A stretch of DNA of 64,000 bases from positions 60,834-124,833 of the forward strand of contig NZ_JAKCMI010000030.1 of assembly GCF_021412585.1 (NCBI RefSeq). Reading direction: 5' to 3'. Positions 1 through 8,451 of this stretch are shown in pieces. A program made the translations under genes and the position numbers. Source of the stretch: Halomonas alkalisoli (GTDB lineage Bacteria > Pseudomonadota > Gammaproteobacteria > Pseudomonadales > Halomonadaceae). The notes under the pieces are model-generated. The model did not search any database. It worked only from the letters and a program-made list of their open reading frames with translations, and was not told the DNA's origin. Position 1 is the first letter of the stretch; each line of letters opens with the position of its first letter.

Positions 1-24
1 TAAATCATGTTTCAAATATGATTC
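1..24 (+). promoter_or_regulatory. Operator-like block upstream of the Rieske operon, cut by the window edge
   Basis: The sequence reads TAAA, four bases, then GTTTCAAATATGATTC at 9-24. The same arrangement, TAAA-N4-GTTTYA, occurs at 4230-4243 and 10145-10158, where it follows a TTGACA promoter. The 16-mer at 9-24 matches the palindrome at 10153-10168 in 12 of 16 positions. The matching -35/-10 region would lie left of the window. It is probably a binding site of the IclR protein encoded at 10311. Confidence 0.55.
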
Positions 25-66
25 CATTCATGGATGACCCCATACCCCGTGATGAGGACAGCCCCT

Positions 67-384
67 ATGAGTTGGACCCCTGTCTGCAAGACCGATCAGG
101 TGCAGGAAGACTTCCCCTTCTCCGCCAAGCTGGGCGACAAGGAGATCGGCGTCTATGTGCTGGACGGCGAATACTATGCCCTCGAGGACATCTGCCCTCA
201 CGCCTATGCGCTGCTCTCCCAGGGCTTCGTCGAGGATGGCCAGGTGGAGTGCCCGCTCCACGAGGCGGTGTTCGACATCAAGACCGGCAAGTGCCTGCGA
301 GAGCCTGCCGACCGGGACCTGCATGTCTACCCGGTACGCATCATCGACGACGAGATTCAGTTGCAAGTCAGCGAGGAGGCCTGA
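67..384 (+). CDS. Rieske [2Fe-2S] ferredoxin of a ring-hydroxylating oxygenase
   Basis: A 105-residue soluble Rieske ferredoxin that should pass electrons from a reductase to the terminal oxygenase encoded at 736. The cluster ligands are visible as C43-P-H45 and C62-P-L-H65, with the usual 16-residue gap. The length is typical for this family. The ATG at 67 is preferred to an upstream in-frame ATG at 34 because GAGGA lies 8 bases before it and the extra residues do not look like Rieske protein. The gene is first in a unit with the small protein at 389, the oxygenase, an SDR and an FAD reductase. The class is certain; the substrate is unknown. Confidence 0.9.
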   Translation: MSWTPVCKTDQVQEDFPFSAKLGDKEIGVYVLDGEYYALEDICPHAYALLSQGFVEDGQVECPLHEAVFDIKTGKCLREPADRDLHVYPVRIIDDEIQLQVSEEA

Positions 385-388
385 GCCC

Positions 389-697
389 ATGTCCACCACC
401 CTCGACCACAACCCCGAGCTCAAGACCTGGGCCCGCATCATCCCCTCCTTGGAGCCGGGCCAGGGCCATATCGAGCGCCCCGGCGGCTTCGACAACCGGG
501 TCTGGCAGAATCGCCAGCGCGCCCCGGAGGCCTTCGAGCTGGCCCTGGTGGCCGCCCTGGAGGAGGTCTTCGAGAGCGGCGCCAGCGAACTCGACGCGGT
601 GATCGCCGGGCTCAATGCCCGCCATAGCCAGGATCGCCAGGGCCGGCCCTGGACCGAAGAGAGTTTCCTCCAGGAGATGGCGGTGCTGGGCCAGTAA
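389..697 (+). CDS. Small partner protein of a Rieske oxygenase (recombinase-like HTH type)
   Basis: A 102-residue charged protein without signal peptide or membrane segment. It starts 4 bases after the ferredoxin stop, with a strong GAGGAGG in the end of the ferredoxin gene. The sequence has a WARIIPSLEPGQGHIE-like start, a Q-N-R-Q-R-A-P segment and a helical C-terminus. From memory it resembles small proteins annotated as recombinase-like helix-turn-helix domain, which accompany Rieske oxygenase genes. Nothing suggests true recombinase activity. Position between ferredoxin and oxygenase suggests an accessory or stabilising role, which is inference only. Confidence 0.7.
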   Translation: MSTTLDHNPELKTWARIIPSLEPGQGHIERPGGFDNRVWQNRQRAPEAFELALVAALEEVFESGASELDAVIAGLNARHSQDRQGRPWTEESFLQEMAVLGQ

Positions 698-735
698 GGC
701 CGCCCCCCGAGACAACGACAATCAAGGTGAGAGAG

Positions 736-1767
736 ATGACGACAGCCGCTTCTATGGACACCGACGTCCAAGACTATCTCGATACCGGCCTGCGCTCCCT
801 GTGGTACCCGGTGGTGGCCAGCTGGGAGGTGGGCAGCAACCCCTTAGGCATCACCCGCCTGGGCGAAAACCTCGCCCTGTGGCGCGATCATGACGGCGTG
901 GTACACGCCATTGAGGATCGCTGTCCCCATCGCGGTGCCCGCCTCTCCAAGGGCTGGAACCTGGGCAACCGTCTGGCCTGCTGGTACCACGGGGTCGAGG
1001 TGGACGGGGAAGGCACCGTCTGCGACGTGCCGGCGATCAGCAACAGCCCCATGGTGGGCACCTCCTGCGTGCGTCACTATCCGGTGCAGGAGGCCCAGGG
1101 CACCATCTTCGTCTTTTTCGGCACCACCCCGGATGAGGAGCCGCCGGCCCTGGAGCTGCCCGAGCAGCTCACCGACGAGGCCACCTACGGTCACTTCCTG
1201 TGTACCGCCACCTGGAAGTGCAACTATCAGTATGCGGTGGATAACGTCATGGACCCCATGCACGGCACCTACCTGCATGCCGACTCCCACTCCATGGCCG
1301 AGGGCGACCGCCAGGCTGAGATGGTGCTGGAGCCTACCGAGACGGGCTTCATCTTCAAGAAGACCGGCCAGACCGGGGTCAACTTCGACTGGGTGGAGTA
1401 CGGCAACAGCGGCGCCCTCTGGCTGCGTCTGTCGATCCCCTACCAGAAGCGCTTCGGGCCGGGTGGTCCCTTCTGGATCGTCGGCATGGCAGTACCCGAA
1501 GACAAGGAGCACACCCGGGTGTTCTTCTGGCGGGTGCGCAAGGTGGACGGCTGGCAGCGCCAGGTGTGGCGCTTCTTCTACCGCACCAAGCTCGAGGGCC
1601 TGCACTGGGACGTGCTGGAGCAGGATCGCGTCATCCTCGAGAACCTGGCCCCGGACGCCCGTCATCACGAGAACCTCTATCAGCACGACGTGGGCCTCTC
1701 GCGGCTGCGCCGGGTGATGCTGAAGATGGCCAAGGCGCAGCTCGCCAAGCGCCGGGAGGCGGCCTGA
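736..1767 (+). CDS. Aromatic ring-hydroxylating (Rieske) oxygenase, alpha subunit
   Basis: A 343-residue terminal oxygenase. The N-terminal Rieske domain has C63-P-H65 and C82-W-Y-H85. The catalytic domain has the mononuclear iron motif D173-P-M-H176-G-T-Y-L-H181, with D173 as the likely electron bridge between centres. The short length and absence of a beta-subunit gene point to the alpha-only vanillate-demethylase/phthalate-oxygenase branch rather than the naphthalene-dioxygenase type. ATG 736 is preferred to the in-frame GTG at 727 because AAGG sits 8 bases upstream of it. Electrons probably come from the reductase at 2539 through the ferredoxin at 67. It could act as a dioxygenase, a monooxygenase or a demethylase; the sequence does not decide. 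Confidence 0.88.
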   Translation: MTTAASMDTDVQDYLDTGLRSLWYPVVASWEVGSNPLGITRLGENLALWRDHDGVVHAIEDRCPHRGARLSKGWNLGNRLACWYHGVEVDGEGTVCDVPAISNSPMVGTSCVRHYPVQEAQGTIFVFFGTTPDEEPPALELPEQLTDEATYGHFLCTATWKCNYQYAVDNVMDPMHGTYLHADSHSMAEGDRQAEMVLEPTETGFIFKKTGQTGVNFDWVEYGNSGALWLRLSIPYQKRFGPGGPFWIVGMAVPEDKEHTRVFFWRVRKVDGWQRQVWRFFYRTKLEGLHWDVLEQDRVILENLAPDARHHENLYQHDVGLSRLRRVMLKMAKAQLAKRREAA

Positions 1768-1768
1768 G

Positions 1769-2527
1769 ATGGCCGGCGCAGGGCTGGCCGGCAAGCGGCT
1801 GATGATCACCGGCGCCGCCCGCGGCCTGGGGCGTAGCATCGCCGAGGCCGCCGCCGCCGAGGGGGCGCGCCTGGTGATCAGTGACATCCTCGAGGCGGAG
1901 CTGGAACAGACCGCCGCGGCGCTGCGCGACGGCGGTGCCGAGGTGGAGGCGCTGGTGATCGATCAGGGCGATGCCGCCTCCATCGAGGCGGGCCTGGCCC
2001 GGGTCGCCGAGGGCGGTGCCCTGGATGGCCTGGTCAATAACGCCGCCATCGCCACCAATGTGGGCGGCAAGACCCTGGACGAGTACGACCCCGAGCTGTG
2101 GGACCGGGTGATGGCGGTGAATGTGCGCGGGGTCTGGCAGATGACCAGGGCGGCGCGGCCGCTGCTGGCCCAGGCCGAGCACGGCAAGGTGGTCAATGTG
2201 GCCTCTGACACCGCCCTCTGGGGGGCGCCGCGGCTGATGGCCTATGTGGCCAGCAAGGGCGCGGTGATCTCGATGACCCGGGCCATGGCCCGGGAGCTGG
2301 GCGAGCAGGGCATCTGCATCAATGCCATCGCCCCGGGATTGACCCACTGCGAGGCCACCGAGTACGTGCCCGAGGAGCGTTACGCCTTCTATGCCGCCGG
2401 GCGCGCCCTCAAGGAGGAGCAGCATCCCCGGGACATTGATGGCACCGTGCTCTACCTGCTCTCGGACTGGTCGAACTTCGTCACCGGCCAGCTGATCCCC
2501 ATCAACGGCGGTTTCGTCTTCAACTAG
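1769..2527 (+). CDS. Short-chain dehydrogenase/reductase (SDR)
   Basis: A 252-residue classical SDR. It has the NAD(P)-binding glycine motif GAARGLG near residue 15, an NNAA motif, a catalytic Ser in VNVASD, and Y159-V-A-S-K163. The gene starts one base after the oxygenase stop, so the two are translationally coupled. In such a setting an SDR usually oxidises a cis-dihydrodiol or an alcohol formed by the oxygenase. D41 in VISDI, at the end of beta-2, suggests preference for NAD. The reaction is inferred from context. Confidence 0.85.
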   Translation: MAGAGLAGKRLMITGAARGLGRSIAEAAAAEGARLVISDILEAELEQTAAALRDGGAEVEALVIDQGDAASIEAGLARVAEGGALDGLVNNAAIATNVGGKTLDEYDPELWDRVMAVNVRGVWQMTRAARPLLAQAEHGKVVNVASDTALWGAPRLMAYVASKGAVISMTRAMARELGEQGICINAIAPGLTHCEATEYVPEERYAFYAAGRALKEEQHPRDIDGTVLYLLSDWSNFVTGQLIPINGGFVFN

Positions 2528-2538
2528 GGGGAAGGATC

Positions 2539-3747
2539 ATGTCCAGCGAGGAGATTTCCCGCATCGTGGTGATCGGCGGCGGCCAGGCCGGCGGCTACGC
2601 CTGCAAGGCGCTGCGCGGCGAGGGTTATACCGGCCGCCTTACCGTGGTGGCCGATGAGCCCCACGACTTCTACGAGCGCCCGCCGCTCTCCAAGGGGGTG
2701 GTTACCGCGGGCGAGCCGCTGCCGCGACTCTTCCCGGAGGAGAGCCTGGCGGCCCTGGCCATCGACTGGCGGCGCCCTCGGCGTGCCACCGCCATCGACC
2801 GCCAGGCCCAGGAGGTGGTGCTCGACGACGGCGAGCGGCTGGCCTATGACCGCCTGCTTATCGCCACCGGTAGCCGGCCCAGGCTGCCGGTGCCCGAGTG
2901 GGCGGAGATCGGCAATGTCATGACCCTGCGCACCTGGGACGACGCCTCCCGGCTCAAGGCACAATTCGAGGCGAGCCGGCGCATCGGCGTCATCGGCGGC
3001 GGCTGGATCGGCCTGGAGGTGGCCTCCAGCGCCCGCAAGCTGGGTCTCGAGGTGGACGTCTTCGAACGCGCCCCGGCGCTGTGCGGCCGTAGCGTGGGCC
3101 CCGAGGTGGCCGAGGCGATCCGTGAGCTCCACGAGCGCCACGGCGTGGGCCTGGCGCTGAACCGCCAGGAGATCCGGCTGAGCGAGGAGAGCGACGGGCG
3201 GGTGACGATCACCGCCGGCGCTGAGGCCCGCGCGCCCTATGAACTGGTAGTGGTGGGGGTCGGCGTCGAGATCAACCTGGAGCTGGCCCGCGAGGCGGGG
3301 CTACGCACCGAGCAGGGCATCATCGTGGATGCCGCCGGGCATACCTCCGACCCGAAGATCTTCGCCGCCGGTGATGTCTCCCAGCACCCCCAGTTGGGGC
3401 TCTGCCTGCAGTCCTGGGCCTATGCCCAGAACCAGGCCCGGGTGGTGGCCGATGCCATGCTTGGCAAGGCGGCCCACTACGACGAGCCGGCCTGGCTCTG
3501 GTCCGACCAGCACGGGGTGAATATCCAGATCCTTGGCGTGCCGAGCGGTGAGCTCCAGTGCGTGGTGCGTCGGGAGGCCCAGGGCCCGGTGTTCTTCTAT
3601 CTCGACGACGAGCAGCGCCTGGTGCAGATGATCGCCTTCGACCAGCCGCGGGCCATCAAGCTGGGCAAGCGCTGGATCGCCGCCGAGCGGGCACTGGACG
3701 CCGCTCAACTGGCCGACCCCGACTTCAACCTGATGACGCTGCGCTGA
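2539..3747 (+). CDS. FAD-dependent ferredoxin reductase of the Rieske system
   Basis: A 402-residue oxygenase-coupled NADH-ferredoxin reductase. It has an FAD-binding GGGQAG motif at about residue 13, an NAD(P)-binding GGGWIG near residue 155, and the second FAD motif with AAGDV near residue 277. The C-terminal reductase domain (about 320-402) is present. It follows the SDR by 11 bases and has a GGGGAAGG ribosome site. With the ferredoxin at 67 and oxygenase at 736 it completes a three-component Rieske system in one unit. Rhodocoxin/putidaredoxin reductases are the nearest well-known relatives. Confidence 0.88.
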   Translation: MSSEEISRIVVIGGGQAGGYACKALRGEGYTGRLTVVADEPHDFYERPPLSKGVVTAGEPLPRLFPEESLAALAIDWRRPRRATAIDRQAQEVVLDDGERLAYDRLLIATGSRPRLPVPEWAEIGNVMTLRTWDDASRLKAQFEASRRIGVIGGGWIGLEVASSARKLGLEVDVFERAPALCGRSVGPEVAEAIRELHERHGVGLALNRQEIRLSEESDGRVTITAGAEARAPYELVVVGVGVEINLELAREAGLRTEQGIIVDAAGHTSDPKIFAAGDVSQHPQLGLCLQSWAYAQNQARVVADAMLGKAAHYDEPAWLWSDQHGVNIQILGVPSGELQCVVRREAQGPVFFYLDDEQRLVQMIAFDQPRAIKLGKRWIAAERALDAAQLADPDFNLMTLR

Positions 3748-3778
3748 GGGATCGCGCCCGTCGCGGTCATTCCGGTCG

Positions 3779-3805
3779 GGCCCCGCCGCTGCCGTGGCGG
3801 GGGCC
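3779..3805 (+). other. GC-rich hairpin after the Rieske operon
   Basis: GGCCCCGCC at 3779-3787 pairs with GGCGGGGGCC at 3796-3805, with one bulged G and an 8-base loop. No T tract follows, so it is not a standard intrinsic terminator. It may slow or weaken read-through into the DUF2798 gene. Confidence 0.3.
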
Positions 3806-3827
3806 GCGATTCCGTCTCGGAGCTCCC

Positions 3828-4058
3828 ATGCTCTTTCCGCCCCGCTATGCCCCCCTGGTGGTCTCGGTGTTGATGACCACCTACATGGCCGGTCTGATGA
3901 CCCTGGCCATCACCCTGGTGAACACCGGCCTGGATGCCGGCTTCTTCGGCCGCTGGGCCAAGGCCTTCCTGATCTCCTGGCCGATTGGCTTCACTCTGAT
4001 CACCGTCGGGCGGCCGCTGGTACTGCGCCTGGCCGCCAAGCTGATTCGCGCTTCCTGA
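3828..4058 (+). CDS. DUF2798 small membrane protein
   Basis: A 76-residue inner-membrane protein with two predicted membrane helices, roughly residues 8-32 and 45-68. The pattern, with an FxxxWxxxFxxSWP-like segment (FFGRWAKAFLISWPIGF), fits the DUF2798 family. GGAG lies five bases before the ATG. It sits 80 bases after the ferredoxin reductase on the same strand and could be a read-through gene or an independent one. No function is known for the family. Confidence 0.75.
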   Translation: MLFPPRYAPLVVSVLMTTYMAGLMTLAITLVNTGLDAGFFGRWAKAFLISWPIGFTLITVGRPLVLRLAAKLIRAS

Positions 4059-4185
4059 ACCCCGCTCTCCTTACGCCGTCGCAACGTACGGTCGCCTGCC
4101 AGGCCTGTGGATCGTCATGGCAGGCGCCCAGCGGGCGCTGTCGTGCCTGCGTCGGAGGTGTCGCACTTTTCGTCTTTCGAGGGGT

Positions 4186-4214
4186 TTGACAAAGCCCGGC
4201 GCTCGGCCTACAGT
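4186..4214 (+). promoter_or_regulatory. Sigma-70 promoter of the monooxygenase/TRAP/sulfatase unit
   Basis: A perfect -35 TTGACA at 4186-4191 and a -10 TACAGT at 4209-4214 are separated by 17 bases. The operator block starts six bases after the -10 box, over the expected transcription start, which suits repression by a bound regulator. The ATG it serves is at 4284. Confidence 0.75.
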
Positions 4215-4219
4215 CTGAC

Positions 4220-4254
4220 TATCAAATAATAAACTCTGTTTCATATGTTAAAAC
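4220..4254 (+). promoter_or_regulatory. Putative IclR operator
   Basis: TATCAAATAATAAA at 4220-4233 is identical to 10135-10148. In both cases it begins exactly 34 bases after the first base of TTGACA. It is followed by GTTTCATATGTTAAAAC at 4238-4254, an imperfect GTTT-AAAC inverted repeat. The identical phasing at two promoters is strong evidence for a shared regulator, most simply the IclR protein at 10311. Confidence 0.65.
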
Positions 4255-4283
4255 ATCAACGAGAGACGAGAAACGGGTGGGGT

Positions 4284-5414
4284 ATGACAAGACTAAAGAT
4301 AGGCATCTGTGGTGGTGGTGTGGGTGGCCTCTGCGCGGCCATCGCCTTGCATGAGGCGGGCCATGAGGCGATCGTCTTCGAGCAGGCCAGGCAGTTCCTG
4401 CGTATCGGCGCCGACGTCAACCTCACCCCCAATGCGGTGCGTGCCCTGGACCGGCTGGGGGTGGGCGAGGTCCTGCGCCAGACGGCAGCGCGGCCCACCC
4501 ATCGCCTGAGTCGTACCTGGGACAGTGGCGAGATTACCTCGAAGCTGCCCATGAGCGATGCTGCTGAGGAGAAGTATGGCGCACCTCAGTTGACCATTCA
4601 CCGCGGCGACCTGCTCAAGGCACTGGAGGCGCGGCTGCCCGAGTCGGCGATCCGCCTGGGCAGCAAGGTGGCCTGGGTCGAAGCCGAGGGGGAGCGCCCC
4701 GTCATCCATTTCGAGGACGGCCGCGAGGAGAGCGTCGACGTGGTAATCGGTGCCGATGGCATCCACTCCGCGGTACGGCGTTCGCTGTTCGGCGACGACC
4801 ACCCCGAGTTCACCGGCCTGGTCTCCTATCGGGCCGTGGTGCCGCGCTCGGCGGTGCCGGAGGTGGAGAACCTCGATGCCTTCACCAAGTGGTGGGGCGA
4901 GACCGCCGACAGCCAGGTGGTGGTCTTCCCCCTGACCCGCGGCGAGGAGGTATTCATCTTCGCCACCACGCCCCAGGAGGGGTGGCGCGAGGAGTCCTGG
5001 ACCCTGCCCGGCGACGTCGAGGAGCTGCGTGAGGTCTACCAGGACTTCCATCCCGACGTGCGCGCCCTGCTGGCCGCCTGCGAGAGCGTCACCAAGTCGG
5101 CCCTCTATGTGCGCGAGCCCATGGCGCAGTGGTCGAAGGGGCAAGTGACCATCCTCGGCGATGCCGCCCATCCCATGGTGCCCTTCATGGCCCAGGGGGC
5201 CTGCATGGCCATCGAGGATGCGGTGGTGCTGTCGCGCTGCCTGGCCGAGGCCGATCGTGAGACCGTGCCGGCGGCCCTGGCTCGCTACGAGCGGGCGCGT
5301 CGCGAGCGTACCGCCCAGGTGCAGCGTGGCTCCCGGGCCAACAACTGGCTCAAGGGCGAAGGCAACGCCGACTGGGTCTATGGCTACGACGCCTGGGGCG
5401 TGGCCATAGACTGA
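4284..5414 (+). CDS. FAD-dependent aromatic monooxygenase (salicylate/6-hydroxynicotinate hydroxylase type)
   Basis: A 376-residue group A flavoprotein hydroxylase. It has GGGVGG near residue 9 for FAD, a GADGIHSAVR (DG) motif near residue 157, and GDAAHPM near residue 290. The length and C-terminal DWVYGYDAW segment are those of the salicylate 1-hydroxylase / 3-hydroxybenzoate 6-hydroxylase / NicC group. It would hydroxylate a phenolic or hydroxypyridine acid with NAD(P)H and O2. ATG 4284 is chosen over the upstream ATG at 4245 because the FAD motif then lies near the N-terminus and a GGGTGGGG site precedes it. It is first in a unit with a TRAP transporter and a sulfatase. Confidence 0.83.
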   Translation: MTRLKIGICGGGVGGLCAAIALHEAGHEAIVFEQARQFLRIGADVNLTPNAVRALDRLGVGEVLRQTAARPTHRLSRTWDSGEITSKLPMSDAAEEKYGAPQLTIHRGDLLKALEARLPESAIRLGSKVAWVEAEGERPVIHFEDGREESVDVVIGADGIHSAVRRSLFGDDHPEFTGLVSYRAVVPRSAVPEVENLDAFTKWWGETADSQVVVFPLTRGEEVFIFATTPQEGWREESWTLPGDVEELREVYQDFHPDVRALLAACESVTKSALYVREPMAQWSKGQVTILGDAAHPMVPFMAQGACMAIEDAVVLSRCLAEADRETVPAALARYERARRERTAQVQRGSRANNWLKGEGNADWVYGYDAWGVAID

Positions 5415-5463
5415 CGTTCTCTATCACAACTCACAACTCACAACCACAAGAGCTAGAGAAGCC

Positions 5464-6444
5464 ATGAAAACCTCCAACCTGACAAAACTCGCCGTGGGAC
5501 TGTCGCTGGCCGGTCTCTCCTTCACCGCCACCGCCAACGAGGTGACCCTAAATGTGGTGAGCTTCACCCCCAAGACCGCCGCGGTCTCCGCCGGCTTCGA
5601 GCGCTTCGTGAATGCGGTGAACGAGGAGTTCGAGGGGGAACTGGCGCTCAACTGGCGCGGCGGTCCCGAAGTGATGCCCCCCTTTCGCCTGGCCGATGCG
5701 GTGCGTAACAACTCCATCGATATGGCGCTGGTCAGCCCCAGCTACTACTCCGGTCTGGTGCCCTCCTCGAGCAGTGCCAATTTCTCCTTCAAGAACTACG
5801 AGGAGATCCTCGAGAGCGGCTACTACGACCGCATGACCGAGATCCACGCCGACCGTGGCCTGCGTTACCTTGGCGAGATTCCCGCCACCGACGTCAAGTT
5901 CTTCCTCTTCTTCAAGGATCGAATCGACGGCATCGACGACCTGGCCGGCAAGCGCATCCGGGTCTTCCCCACCGGCCTTCCCTTTGTCGAGGCGTTGGGG
6001 GCCAATGGTCTGGTGCTGCCCATCGGCGAAATTTATACCGCCATGGAGCGGGGCGCCATCGACGGTTTCATGCAGGGCAACCTGGGCTGGGCCGAGCAGT
6101 ACGAGGACGTGGTCAACTACTACATCACTCCGCCCTTCTACCGTGCTGGCTTCAGCATCCTGGTCAGCCAGCGGGCCTGGGATCGCCTCCCCGAGGAGCT
6201 GCGAGGCGAGCTTCTGGATTATGTGCGCCATACCTTGGGGCCGGAGCTCGACCAGAGCTGGGGAGACGTGATCGCCGCCGGTAATGGCGAGGTGGCGGCC
6301 GCCGGTTTCGAGGAGATCGCCCTGGAAGGCGAAGAAGCCGAGCGTTACTTGCAGATCGCCATCGACGCGGCCTGGGAGCATATGCAGGAGCAGATCGGCA
6401 ATGACGAACTGACGGCGGAACTGCGCGCCATGCTGGTGGAGTGA
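5464..6444 (+). CDS. TRAP transporter substrate-binding protein (DctP family)
   Basis: A 326-residue periplasmic solute receptor with a signal peptide ending around residue 25 (FTATANE). The DctP fold is shown by the conserved DLAGKRIRV segment and the later MERGAIDGFMQG segment, where TRAP receptors contact the carboxylate ligand through a nearby Arg. It lies 49 bases after the monooxygenase and is followed by the DctQ and DctM permease genes, so the transporter is complete. The ligand is probably the organic acid that the neighbouring enzymes attack. Confidence 0.88.
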   Translation: MKTSNLTKLAVGLSLAGLSFTATANEVTLNVVSFTPKTAAVSAGFERFVNAVNEEFEGELALNWRGGPEVMPPFRLADAVRNNSIDMALVSPSYYSGLVPSSSSANFSFKNYEEILESGYYDRMTEIHADRGLRYLGEIPATDVKFFLFFKDRIDGIDDLAGKRIRVFPTGLPFVEALGANGLVLPIGEIYTAMERGAIDGFMQGNLGWAEQYEDVVNYYITPPFYRAGFSILVSQRAWDRLPEELRGELLDYVRHTLGPELDQSWGDVIAAGNGEVAAAGFEEIALEGEEAERYLQIAIDAAWEHMQEQIGNDELTAELRAMLVE

Positions 6445-6517
6445 TCCACCCCGGTGGGGTGCCTCGTCCCATTCTGGGCGGGGCGCCTCCGACTTTCCCT
6501 ACTTCAGGTGGCTCGAT

Positions 6518-7030
6518 ATGCAACAGTCACTCTCCCGCGGTACATCTCTTCTGTTACTGCTGATGCGGGGCGTGAGTCGTTTGAACCTGCTGCTGGCGGG
6601 CATCAGCGCAGCCACGCTGGTGGCTGCCACCGCAGCCGTCTTCTGCGAGATCCTGTCGCGATTCTTCTTCGGCAAGTCGCTGGTCTGGGTGGTGGAGCTA
6701 AGCGGTTATGCGCTGCTCTACATGACCTTCCTCGGCGCGCCCTACCTGCTGGAAAAGAACCGCCACGTGGCCATCGATATCGTCACTGAGCACCTGCCGC
6801 CGCGGCTGCAGAGGCCGTTGGCGTTTCTCGTGGCCCTGTTCGGGGCGGCCATCTGTCTCTATGCCGCCTGGTATGGCCTGGCGGTGACCCTGGACCAGTA
6901 CCAGTTCGGCTCTCGCGAGACCACCGTGCTGGCGCCGCGCAGTTATCTGCTCACCTGGGTCTTTCCCCTGGGCATGTTCCTGCTCTCTATCCAGTTCGTG
7001 GCACAGGCCGTGGCCTGTCTGAAGCGCTGA
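6518..7030 (+). CDS. TRAP transporter small permease (DctQ family)
   Basis: A 170-residue membrane protein with four predicted helices, at roughly residues 25-47, 60-80, 100-122 and 140-162. It carries the EILSRFFFGKSLVWVVEL pattern typical of DctQ subunits. It pairs with the large permease at 7074 and the receptor at 5464 to import an organic anion using a sodium gradient. Confidence 0.88.
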   Translation: MQQSLSRGTSLLLLLMRGVSRLNLLLAGISAATLVAATAAVFCEILSRFFFGKSLVWVVELSGYALLYMTFLGAPYLLEKNRHVAIDIVTEHLPPRLQRPLAFLVALFGAAICLYAAWYGLAVTLDQYQFGSRETTVLAPRSYLLTWVFPLGMFLLSIQFVAQAVACLKR

Positions 7031-7073
7031 CCCTGTCGGCTCACCCGACTCAGGCCCCCTGTGGAGGTATGTT

Positions 7074-8390
7074 ATGGATTGGTGGCTAACGCTATCGCTT
7101 ATTCTCGGCGCCCTGCTGGTATTGATGATGCTGGGGCTGCCGGTGGCCTTTTCCTTTCTGGCGGTGAACCTGGTGGGCGCCTACGTCTTCCTGGGCGGCA
7201 CCTCCGGCATCGAGCAGCTGGTGATCAACACCACCGATGCCTTGACCAGTTTCACTCTGGTGCCCATCGCCATGTTCATGATCATGGGCGAGGTGATGTT
7301 CCGCTCCGGCATCGCCAATGACCTGATGGACACCCTCGACAAGTGGTTCGGCAAGCTCAAGGGGCGTTTGGCCTTTATGGCGGTGGGCGGCGGGGTGCTC
7401 TTCTCCACCCTGACTGGCAACAGCATGGGTGCCATTGCCCTGCTGGGCTCCAGCTTGACCCCGGAGATGGAGAAGCGCGGTTACAAGAAACCCATGTCGC
7501 TGGGGCCCATCATCGGCTCCGCGGGCCTGGCCATCATGATTCCCCCCAGTGCCCTGGCGGTGGTGCTGGGGGTGGTGGCGGAGATCTCCATCGGCCGGCT
7601 GCTGATCGCCATTATCCTGCCGGGGTTGCTGATGGCGGTGCTCTATGCGCTCTATATCTGGGGACGCTGTACCCTGCAGCCGGACCTGGCGCCCTCCTTC
7701 GATGTGGAGCCGACACCGCTCAAGGTCAAGGTGGAGGCGGGGGTGCGCAATATCCTGCCTATCGGCTTTATCGTCTTCGCCGTGGTGGGGGTGATCTTCC
7801 TGGGCCTGGCCACGCCCACCGAGGCGGCGGCTTCCGGGGCGGTGGCCACCATCCTGCTGGCCCTGGTCAAGCGCCGCCTGACGGTAGAGAACTTCCGCAC
7901 CTCCATGTTCGAGAGTGCCAATATCTCGGTGATGGTGCTGCTGATCGTCGCCGGGGCGGTGGCCTTCAGCCAGCTGCTGGCCTTTACCGGCACCACCTTC
8001 GGCTTGATGGACGCCGTGCTCTCCCTGCCGGTGAACGACCATATGATCGTGCTGGCCATGGTGCTCACCGTGGTGCTGCTGGGGATGTTCATGGGGCCGC
8101 TGCCGATCATGCTGATCACCCTGCCGATCTTCGTGCCGGTTGTGGACCAGTTGGGCTTCGATACCATCTGGTTCGCGGTGCTCTTCCTGCTGGCCATCGA
8201 GACCGGCTCCACCTCGCCGCCGCTGGGCGCGGCCCTGTTCGTGATGAAGGCGGTGGCGCCTCAGGGCACCACCATGGGCAGCATCTACCGGGCCGCCATC
8301 CCCTTCCTGATCTGCGACTTCCTGGCCATCGCCATCATCTTTGCCTTCCCGCAGATCGTGACTGTTCCCGTCGGCTGGATGTTCGGCTGA
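7074..8390 (+). CDS. TRAP transporter large permease (DctM family)
   Basis: A 438-residue integral membrane protein with about 12 hydrophobic segments. It shows the DctM signatures MFMIMGEVMFRSG, IPPSALAVVLG and GLATPTEAAA. GGAGG lies six bases before the ATG. This is the ion-coupled transport subunit of the first TRAP system. The order receptor, small permease, large permease is canonical. Confidence 0.92.
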   Translation: MDWWLTLSLILGALLVLMMLGLPVAFSFLAVNLVGAYVFLGGTSGIEQLVINTTDALTSFTLVPIAMFMIMGEVMFRSGIANDLMDTLDKWFGKLKGRLAFMAVGGGVLFSTLTGNSMGAIALLGSSLTPEMEKRGYKKPMSLGPIIGSAGLAIMIPPSALAVVLGVVAEISIGRLLIAIILPGLLMAVLYALYIWGRCTLQPDLAPSFDVEPTPLKVKVEAGVRNILPIGFIVFAVVGVIFLGLATPTEAAASGAVATILLALVKRRLTVENFRTSMFESANISVMVLLIVAGAVAFSQLLAFTGTTFGLMDAVLSLPVNDHMIVLAMVLTVVLLGMFMGPLPIMLITLPIFVPVVDQLGFDTIWFAVLFLLAIETGSTSPPLGAALFVMKAVAPQGTTMGSIYRAAIPFLICDFLAIAIIFAFPQIVTVPVGWMFG

Positions 8391-8451
8391 TTCCGCCCTC
8401 CCCGGGCCAGGCGTGCCGCCGGTCCGGGGAGGTGGCCGTGGAGATATCACT

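Noticed and set aside
28..771. Long - strand open frame opposite the Rieske genes, and many similar long frames elsewhere
   Set aside because: In high-GC DNA the frame opposite real genes is often open. These frames show Gly/Arg/Pro/His-rich composition and no domains, and they overlap convincing genes on the other strand.
4124..4138. GCGCCC-AGC-GGGCGC hairpin as terminator of the DUF2798 gene
   Set aside because: The stem has only six pairs and is not followed by a T tract. It lies about 65 bases after the stop without further support.
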